Assembly: GCA_036924085.1 (NCBI GenBank)
Contig: JAVGWX010000003.1
Coordinates: forward strand, 123,577,468-123,641,467
Length of the DNA stretch: 64,000 nt
Source of the DNA: Ariolimax columbianus
Lineage: Eukaryota > Mollusca > Gastropoda > Stylommatophora > Arionidae
Direction: 5' to 3'
The position numbers and the translations under genes were made by a program. Of this stretch, positions 57,067-64,000 are shown in pieces (within the stretch, counting starts at the first letter, position 1; every line of letters starts with the position of its first letter). The notes below the pieces were generated by a model. It did not search any database. It had not been told where the DNA came from and was given only the letters and a program-made list of their open reading frames with translations.

Positions 57067-59671
57067 GTAAGACTTTAGTCAATCAATATTGCGGGAGCAG
57101 AAGTACTGTATTATTTTCCTTAATTTGTATACCTGAAATTAGTGAAGAAAACCAGTCTGAGGTACATTAGGCAGATAAATGCATGTACGGTTAATGTACC
57201 TGATTTGGACAAATGTGCATTTATCTGCCCCATACAATACATTTCTATTTCTTGCATATTTTCTTTAGTTTCCCGTATGAAATATTAGTTAATCTGGCTT
57301 TTTCTTTTACTGCTGTTTTTCGTGTGCTTTTTCAACCTTTCTACACTTCCCAACGTTTGTGGATTCCAGCCCAAAGCCATCTGGCATTTCTATGCTTCTT
57401 GTTAACATCCGCTAATCACTTTTTTGTCTCAGGAAATTTGTTAGAATTCCAGTTTCACTTATTAGTATTTGCATCATTCATTTCTTAACGAGGGCTAGGT
57501 CGTCGCTACAAAAGTGTGAGGAAAATTAATGAGATAAAATAGAGATGCTAGACTGAGTAGACGAAATAGTCCGGCTATCCATGGATTGTTCAGACAAAAT
57601 AATGAGTGGAATAGAAGAATGAGAGATAACATTTCAAGGACATATTTTTTGTTATCAATCAGCGGATGTGAAACGTAGTTTGTTAAAAGCATCTTCTCTT
57701 CAGTCTAGTCCAGAAGTCTCAAACTCAAACGTCGTTGGGGGCCATGTGATAACACGTTAGATAATCTAATGGCCGTACCAGACAATATCATCTGTCTCTT
57801 TTATCTTCATGGATTTAGATCTTAGAATGCTTTGGAAACCTCTTTCTGCTTCGAGGTTAGGGTCCTTATTTATGTTATACATAGTCTCTCTTGTGTTATT
57901 TTGGTTTCAAAATTCGTAATTAAAAGTGAATGGTCTATGCTGTGTTAACAACATTGGGTACTTGCGTCTTAATTCACCCGAAAAAAGAGTATCCCAGAGT
58001 TAGCATCATACGTATTTAACAGCTGATTACTGTCGCGGAACATTCCATTTCGGGTAAAGAGGTGTACAGGTCCATATTATTTTATTTTAAATAAATAAGT
58101 AAAAACATACATAAAGATCGATGTGTAGAAAAGATGATTATATTCAGTTTTGCGACCAGTCTGGAATAATGTAGGGCCCTAACAAGAAGCAGAATTAATT
58201 GTGTTGGCAGGTAAGATTGAAATAATTGGACGACCAAACATCACAATTTTAATTAGTGAAATGGTCAGAATGAAACGATCTCGCCAAGAATGGCGCTGGA
58301 ATCGTCCAAACCATTTTCTTTGATGGGTCGACGCCCACATGAACGCGCGCATGTAAGACTCAAGCAAACCAATGTGTGTGCACTCGATTCTCTCCTATGC
58401 CGTTTTCCAGGTACGTTCGATGTATTGAGTTATGTGTACCTATCGTAAGGTCAACAAAGCTGACTGAGTCATTTAGTGATTGATGATTTGATTGAATGTA
58501 GGTTTATTTTAAATCCCGTTAAAGATCCTAAGTTTGACACACCCACAGTTGGAAAGTGGACTGTTAAGTGACCCCAAAATCCGGTGCTAAAAACATATAT
58601 CCTGTGCAAATATTTTGTTTTTGTGTTTTGGGTGAATTAAGACGAAAATACCCAACATTATTTACTTCTTAAAGTCACAATTTATCTATGTATAACTTTG
58701 ATACTGGCCGTTGCCTTTGTTTCGCTAAAATTTAAACTTAATCCCTTATATAGCAATACTTATTCGTTTGAAACTTGTTGGTATACCATAGCTTGCTTTT
58801 TATGCACAAAACGTTGAGTACGTCAGGAAATGTCGTATGTCGTCCCGTTGTTGAGTAGAGTTTGACGTCTAACCCCACTGCTCAGCTGCGTATATTGTTC
58901 GCTGTGTCTGTGGTTTTAGGTAATGAAATGTGCAAGACTAAAAAAATCTCGTTAAGATCCCAGTGTGATAGAATGGGAATATGGTGTTAAGTCACACTAG
59001 GGGTGATGTGATCAACATCACGCCAGCCGCCTGTACTTTTCTAGATTATTATAATACTAATTTTTTTATGCTCGGGCGACCAACAGCCTACTTTAGATAC
59101 AGACCTTCTGAATCTCGGGAATATCCTTTTTAACGTCACATTCCTAGGCCGAGTAAATAATGGAATTATATTGTACCAAGGTGTATAATCATTCCACGCT
59201 CCACACAGAGCCTCACGGTACAAAACACAGCAAGTCACTGTTGCGAAAGATCCTTTTACATCATCCTGCCTTTTTAAATGTAATCTGTGCAGATGCATGC
59301 GACACCTAGCGGCTGCTACATACAGTACTAACACACCTGAATGTTGCTGCCACATAATTACCTATTTTCAGATACAGAAACTACCAACTACATTTATCAG
59401 CTATCCATATCAATTCGTGACCTACTTACTGACTTATGCTAGTATGTAATGAATAGCAATAGGGAAGAATACAAATGAAAGCCCACAAATTTTAAGAATT
59501 TATGATGTATAAGCAATTAGTACGTGGGTGAAGATTAATTAATTAATATATGAATTCATAATTTGTGGAGATATTTTATTTTAGTTTTCACTTCATAAAA
59601 GTATAGTTTGATAACACTGAATAATTTACTTTCACACCCTCACCCCCCACCCCTACTCCTCCTGGTGACAG
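57067..59671. other. Intron; inverted repeat, otherwise nothing recognised
   Basis: About 2.6 kb without a recognised gene. A roughly 30-bp inverted repeat lies at 57951-57986 and 58627-58658 (cgtcttaattcaccc and its complement). aagtctcaaactcaaacg near 57715 may be part of a DNA transposon relic. Confidence 0.4.
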
Positions 59672-59810
59672 GTGTACCAACCAGGTGATTACGTTATACG
59701 GGAGGGTACAATGGGCACGAAAATGTACTTCATCCAAGAAGGTATTGTGGATATTGTTACTACGGATGGAGAGGTAGCCACGAGCTTGTCAGACGGTTCA
59801 TACTTTGGAG
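59672..59810 (+). CDS. HCN: HCN channel exon: cyclic-nucleotide-binding domain, first half
   Basis: The acceptor ctggtgacag and donor gag|gtaggc bound 139 bp starting in phase 0 and ending after the first base of a Glu codon. It reads [20 protein letters not shown], then [20 protein letters not shown] and DGSYFG. This is the CNBD beta-roll up to the edge of the phosphate-binding cassette (family FGEICLL). The next exon, with the cAMP-contacting Arg, is beyond the window. A 16-bp minisatellite starts 47 bp after the donor. Confidence 0.95.
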
Positions 59811-59856
59811 GTAGGCCACGAATGGTTAACTGTCTGTCTGTTGAGATAAGCGTAGC

Positions 59857-60297
59857 CATACTACTATACTGTCATACTACTACATCGGAATTACTACTAT
59901 ACTGTTATGCTACTATACTATCATGCTACTATACTACCATGGTACTATACTGTTATGGTACTAAACTGTCATGCTGCTATACTGTCATGCTGCTATACAG
60001 TTATGCTACTATACTACCATGGTACTATACAGTTATGCTACTATACTGCCATGGCACTTTACTGCCATTCTACCATACTGCTATTCTACCATACTGCCAT
60101 TCTACCATACTGCCATTCTACCATACTGCTATTCTACCATACCGCCATGGAACTATACTGCCATGGCACTATACTACCACTACTATACTGTCATTCTACT
60201 ATACCGCCATTCTACCATACCGCTATTCTACCATACCGCCATGGAACTATACTGCCATGCTATTATACTGCCATACTACTATACTGCTACCTTACTG
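59857..60297. repeat. 16-bp minisatellite, about 27 units
   Basis: ctaccatactgccatt and variants (tactatactgtcatgc) repeat at 16-bp spacing. There are almost no stops in any + frame, so three long overlapping false ORFs arise here, one fused to the HCN exon frame by read-through of the donor. Confidence 0.95.
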
Positions 60298-60304
60298 AGT
60301 GGTT

Positions 60305-62000
60305 TCCGGGAGTGCCCTGTGTGGCGGAGTTAACTTAACTCCAATATATTCTTGAATGCATTAATGGACCCTGCCTCCACTATTTCTTGTGGAAATGCAT
60401 TATAAGCATTCACCACTCTCTGACTAAAAAAATATTTCCTAGTATCTAATCTGCACCTTTCTGCAATTAATTTGTGGCTGTGCCGTCATGTTCTTGTTGG
60501 CGGAGGCATTTTGAAAAGAAACTTATTATAGTATAATTCACTTTTGAAATTGATTATCTTATTAACCTGTACCTTCTCTTCTCAGGACATTGTAGGTTGG
60601 ATTTTCTGTGACTTACTTCTTAACTTTCTTAACTGTAGTTGTGTAATCTAACTATCAATTTTGTCGCTCTTCTTTGTATCATTTCCAACATATTTATATC
60701 CCCCCTACAGAACTTGAAAAGATTACAAAACTGCAATCCATGACCGATAGAAGAAACTGCAGAGCCCAGCTGCAGTCAGAGAAACTCCGAAGACTGACTG
60801 ACCATCCAATGCACCATAGACTAAACAATTTGGGAAATGGGAAACTAAAGCGGAGAAACTTTGCAGAAATAGCCAAAGCAAAGATGCACGAAGATCCCAT
60901 AAACGCACTAACAACACCAAAACCCATCACTACTGTACGAAAACCTACCTGGAGGCAGGATATATTTCCAGAGGTGGTAGAAAATATACCAGGTATTGCA
61001 AACAAAAACTTCCAGACTGAAAAAGAAAGGAGAGATACTAAACTAAGCTTCATAACGAAAAGCTACCCAAGCATGGACTGGACCCATGCATACACCGACG
61101 GTTCTGTAACAAACACTACACAGAACGGAGGGGCAGGAGCATTCCTGAACCTACCAAATGGCAGAAAAATAACACTGTCATTTGCTACTGGTAAGTACAC
61201 AAGCAATTTCAGAGCGGAGGCAGAGGCACTGAGGGCGGCAGTGGAAGATTTGGTGACACACAGTGAAAATGAGAGCCATATAGTCCTGCTGACAGATGCT
61301 CTCGCCGTAGTCACAGCGCTAAAAAGCCAGAAAAACACTGAGCTTAATGACTTAAGAGCAGCACTCTGCAAACTGTGCCAGCAGTCCGCACCAAAAAGGG
61401 TAGTGGTACAGTGGGTTCCGTCACACTGCAACATCCAAGGCAACGAGGAGGCAGACAGACTGGCAAAAGAAGGTGCAAGACTACCACAAACAGATACCAG
61501 TATGACGTACGAAGAGTCAAAACGGCTTATCAAACCAGATACATGACCAAATGGGAAACCGAACATACTGGTTACACCAAAAACGATGCCTATTACCAGT
61601 TGAACCGAAGAGAGCAGGTCGTTGTCTTCAGACTTCGCACTGGCCACAACAGACTGAGGTACCACCTATTCAACAAGTTGAAGATAGGGTGTACCGACGA
61701 ATGCCCGTGCGGTACTGGTAAAATGACCGCTGAACATCTGCTGCAGAACTGCCCGACATACGAGGATCAGAGAGAGCAGATGTGGCCATTACCAGTGGAA
61801 CTGCAAGACAAGCTCTATGGCAGTGGCGAGAGCCTCAGGATGACCGCCGCTTTTTTCGAAAAAATAATGGTTACTGTCTGACTGCGTACGCAGAAGAAGA
61901 AGAAGAAGATATCCCCCCTACGATAAGGATACTACACCTAGACACAGTATTTCAATCTAGTTGCTAGTAGGAATACTGCCACCCTGAAAGTTTGTAGTAA
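60305..62000 (-). mobile_element. CR1-like LINE C-terminus split by a nested LINE
   Basis: Minus-strand frames near 61960-61911 give LKYC and YPYRRGDI. After the insertion they continue NMLEMIQRRATKLIV (60700-60655), with KCLRQQEHD- and RCRLDTRKYFFSQRVVNAYN-like segments in changing frames, then FPQEIVEAGSINAFKN near 60365. LEYC..W.P...DI.LLE..QRRATK and SQRVVNAWN are standard CR1/L2 ORF2 end motifs. It contains stops. Confidence 0.78.
60709..61908 (+). mobile_element. I-like LINE, 5'-truncated copy with 13-bp TSD
   Basis: Begins in the post-RT region (ELEKITKLQSMTDRR) and runs through RNase H (YTDGSVTN, TDALAV, GNEEADRL), the zinc knuckle and KIMVTV to a (gaa)n tail. Direct repeats atatcccccctac at 60696-60708 and 61909-61921. 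The frame is open to 61546, where one G is missing relative to the 47911 copy (caaaccag versus caaagccag). The frame then continues in 61375-61881. Very close to the 47911 copy, so a young insertion. Confidence 0.95.
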
Positions 62001-62331
62001 CAGTGCAGGATAATCCTTCTTAAGTTAAAGATTGTTCATCTCATAGTGATCGTAGCCGGGGCGTCGTACAGAAGATGGCTTTTGACCAAGCGAAGTGGAG
62101 GGAGTTTGTTGATGTTCGTACAGAAGACGTCTATTGCTACTGCCACTGATCGCTTTCTCCATCCTTAACCAAGTAACTATGACGATCTCGTGAGATTCCA
62201 GGCTGTGTTTGAAATAAACGAGATTCAGTTAAACCTTGCCTGATCTTTGGATTAATCATAGTTTCTCATCAATCTCATTGATACCTCCCTGGCTGGTCCA
62301 GAGTCACCTATATCTTCCTCTTCGTCATCTT

Positions 62332-62430
62332 TTTCTTCTTCTTCTTCTTCTTCTTCTCTTTTGTTTTAAATCTCCCGCTACCAAACCATGAAAAGGGCTT
62401 TACAAGTAGATGGAATCGGAATAAAGACAA
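62332..62430 (-). mobile_element. GAA-tailed non-autonomous element, short copy 6
   Basis: (ttc)n followed by cccgctaccaaaccatg and gggctttacaagtag, matching copies 3-5 near the tail. Heavily truncated, directly left of a minisatellite. Confidence 0.5.
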
Positions 62431-62454
62431 GTTACACTTAGCTATCAATGGTCC

Positions 62455-63190
62455 ATTGGTTCGTGATCACTGCTTGGGTTTCTGAGACCCTGTCGTGATC
62501 CCTGCTTGGATCCATAAGACTCTGTCGTGATCCCTGCTCGGGTTTCTGAGACCCTGTTATGACCCCTGCTTGGATCCCTGAGATTCTGTCGTGATCCCTG
62601 CTTGGGTCCCTGAGACCCTGTCTCGATCCCTGCTTAGATCCATGAGACCCTGTCGGGATCCCTGCTCGGGTCCCTGAGACCGTGTCGTGATCCCTGCTCG
62701 GGTCCATGAGACACTGTCGGGATCACTGCTCGGATCCCTGAGACCTTGCCGGGATCCCTGCTCGGTTACCTGAGACCCTGTAGTGATCACTGCTCGGATC
62801 CCTGAGACCTTGTCGGTATCCCTGCTCGGTTCCCTGAGACACTGTGGGGATCACTGCTCGGATCCCTGAGACCCTATGGGGATCACTGTTCGGATCCCTG
62901 AGACCCTGTGGGGATCACTGCTCGGATCCCTGAGACCCTGTGGGGATCACTGCTCGGATCCCTGAGACCATGTGCGGATCACTGCTCGGATACCTGAGAC
63001 CTTGTCGGTATCCCTGCTCGGTTCCCTGATACCCTGTGGGGATCACTGCTCGGATCCCTGAGACCCTGTGGGGATCACTGCTCGGATCCCTGAGACCCTG
63101 TGGGGATCACTGCTCGGATCCCTGAGACCATGTGCGGATCACTGCTCGGATCCCTGAGACCCTGTGGGGATCCCTACTCGGATCCCTGTG
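62455..63190. repeat. 32-bp minisatellite, about 23 units
   Basis: ggatccctgagaccctgtgg followed by ggatcactgctc repeats every 32 bp. Early units have cgtgatccctgc, later ones ggggatcactgc. Confidence 0.95.
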
Positions 63191-63199
63191 ACCCACTCA

Positions 63200-63508
63200 C
63201 ATAATGAGAGTATGGAAAGTGATGAGGATATGGAGATTAGGCAAGTTAAGGATAGTGAGGTAGATAATGAGAGTAAGTAAGATAATAACAGTGAGGGTGG
63301 GGGTGGGGTAAAGAGAGTGGCAGGGCAGGAGAGTGAGGAGCGTAAGAAAAGTAATTGAGGGAAGGGAAGAGAGGATGGAGAGTAAGGAAGATAAGGTCAA
63401 TGAGGAGCGTAAGAAAAGTTAGCAAGGAAAGGAAAGCTGGAAGTGTAGGTAGAGTGAGGAGGGTAAAGGAGAGCGAGGAAAATAAGGCGAGCAACGAAGG
63501 TAAAAAGT
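63200..63508. repeat. Purine-rich tract
   Basis: Strong G/A bias on the + strand with loose gaggag/gtaag words, interrupted by a SINE and resuming weakly after 63762. Minus-strand leucine/serine ORFs here are composition artefacts. Confidence 0.7.
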
Positions 63509-63761
63509 AAAGTAAAGTATCCCATAGCATTACTGCCGTAGGAGTGTGAGGTGTTAGCGATCTCACATTTCAAAGGCGCGGCTATATGAGGGCGGTAGCC
63601 ATCTCCTCTCCCTCGCCGCTTTTACTTCCCGGACTGAACCGGTACCCATTTTAGGGAGCCATTGCGGTCTAAAAAAAACAGTACCGCCTCAACTGGGGAT
63701 TGAACTCAGGATCACTCAGATGCGAAGCCAGCGCGCTAACCACTGCGCTACGCGGCTCCCT
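63509..63761 (-). mobile_element. tRNA-derived SINE with 16-bp TSD
   Basis: The minus strand starts gggagccgcgtagcgcagtgg (A box tagcgcagtgg) and has gagttcaatcc as B box near 63692. A T8 run, a ~180-bp body and a (acttt)n tail follow. Direct repeats aacgaaggtaaaaagt (63493-63508) and aacgaaggtaagaagt (63762-63777) differ at one base. The tRNA head is well preserved. Confidence 0.9.
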
Positions 63762-63777
63762 AACGAAGGTAAGAAGT

Positions 63778-64000
63778 GCAAAAATGGAAACGAGAATAAG
63801 GAGATAAACGTTGGTAAGTATAATGATTACTGTGAGGAAAGTATAGAGAGTAGGGCGAGTCCAGTTAGAGGAGAGATCAAGTGTGTATATTTGCCAAAGC
63901 TTGACTACAGTTTATATAAAAATAATGTCTTAGTACTCCTTAACTAGACCAAACCCAAAACTTGGCCAATGTAGACATTATTTTGTGGTAGCCACTCCAC
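63778..64000. other. Intronic tail of window
   Basis: Nothing recognised; the next CNBD exon was not found. Confidence 0.4.

Larger units (their letters stand above)
1519..59810 (+). other. HCN: HCN/Ih channel gene, partial (internal exons only)
   Basis: Seven exons in order on the + strand encode consecutive parts of a hyperpolarization-activated, cyclic-nucleotide-gated cation channel: S4, S5/turret (two alternatives), pore plus S6, C-linker, C-linker/CNBD junction and CNBD beta-roll. All junctions have AG/GT boundaries, and all internal ones shown are phase 0 except the two ends. About 286 residues are recovered using one S5 variant. Introns are up to about 22 kb. S1-S3 and the N-terminus, the second half of the CNBD with the cyclic-nucleotide-binding arginine, and the tail are absent, so the gene extends past both window edges. 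HCN channels are tetrameric plasma-membrane pacemaker channels carrying mixed Na+/K+ current. Assignment rests on protein similarity from memory. Confidence 0.93.

Noticed and set aside
59672..60298. 208-residue ORF as the end of a channel protein
   Set aside because: The first 46 codons are the CNBD exon, but a good donor at 59811 and the family sequence FGE across it show that the rest is intronic minisatellite.
63197..63566. Leu/Ser-rich minus-strand ORFs resembling membrane proteins
   Set aside because: Caused by the purine-rich tract; no defined helices or homologous motif.
63660..63761. Functional tRNA gene
   Set aside because: A and B boxes exist, but the acceptor stem is not paired, a body and tail follow and a TSD frames the whole, so it is a SINE.

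Overview
This is a 64 kb piece of an animal genome. It holds the middle part of one multi-exon gene, an HCN-type (Ih, hyperpolarization-activated cyclic-nucleotide-gated) cation channel on the + strand. The gene is stretched over very large introns packed with retrotransposons, DNA transposon relics, SINEs and about twenty tandem-repeat arrays. The exon proteins resemble both vertebrate HCN and invertebrate Ih channels. TTAGGG-type interstitial repeats, a mix of I-, RTE- and CR1-like LINEs, tRNA-derived SINEs and heavy minisatellite content suggest a spiralian, perhaps a gastropod mollusc. The species is inference only.

Channel gene: exons lie at 1519-1616 (S4), 2589-2738 and 2883-3032 (two alternative S5/turret exons), 24395-24613 (pore helix, selectivity filter, S6), 47039-47185 (C-linker), 56962-57066 (end of C-linker, start of CNBD) and 59672-59810 (CNBD beta-roll). 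S1-S3 and the N-terminus must lie to the left of the window, and the rest of the CNBD to the right. The two S5/turret exons are each exactly 150 bp, in the same phase, 144 bp apart and 80% identical in protein. They look like a mutually exclusive exon pair, the main gene-level finding.

Introns: the main resident is an I-like LINE (endonuclease, RT, RNase H, C-terminal zinc knuckle, (GAA)n tail). One almost full copy lies at 47911-51600 (-), its ORF broken by a single in-frame TGA. Five 5'-truncated copies lie at 6785, 28032, 32415, 44007 and 60709, four of them with clear target-site duplications. Three sit inside older LINEs of other families. A non-autonomous family with a similar (GAA)n tail occurs six times. 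An RTE-like LINE (37170-41480, -) has had its last ~52 coding bases amplified into a ~27-unit minisatellite. Smaller tandem amplifications lie in the C-terminal coding parts of two other LINEs. Other elements are mariner-like remains (25760-27400, and a fold-back copy at 46073-46653), a hAT-like relic (53480-53940), tRNA-derived SINEs with TSDs (31950, 63509) and weaker SINE relics.

Tandem repeats: minisatellites with periods of 16-67 bp make up roughly a sixth of the window, and several contain retroelement insertions. Ten G or C homopolymers of 11-23 bases and one 100-N assembly gap are also present.
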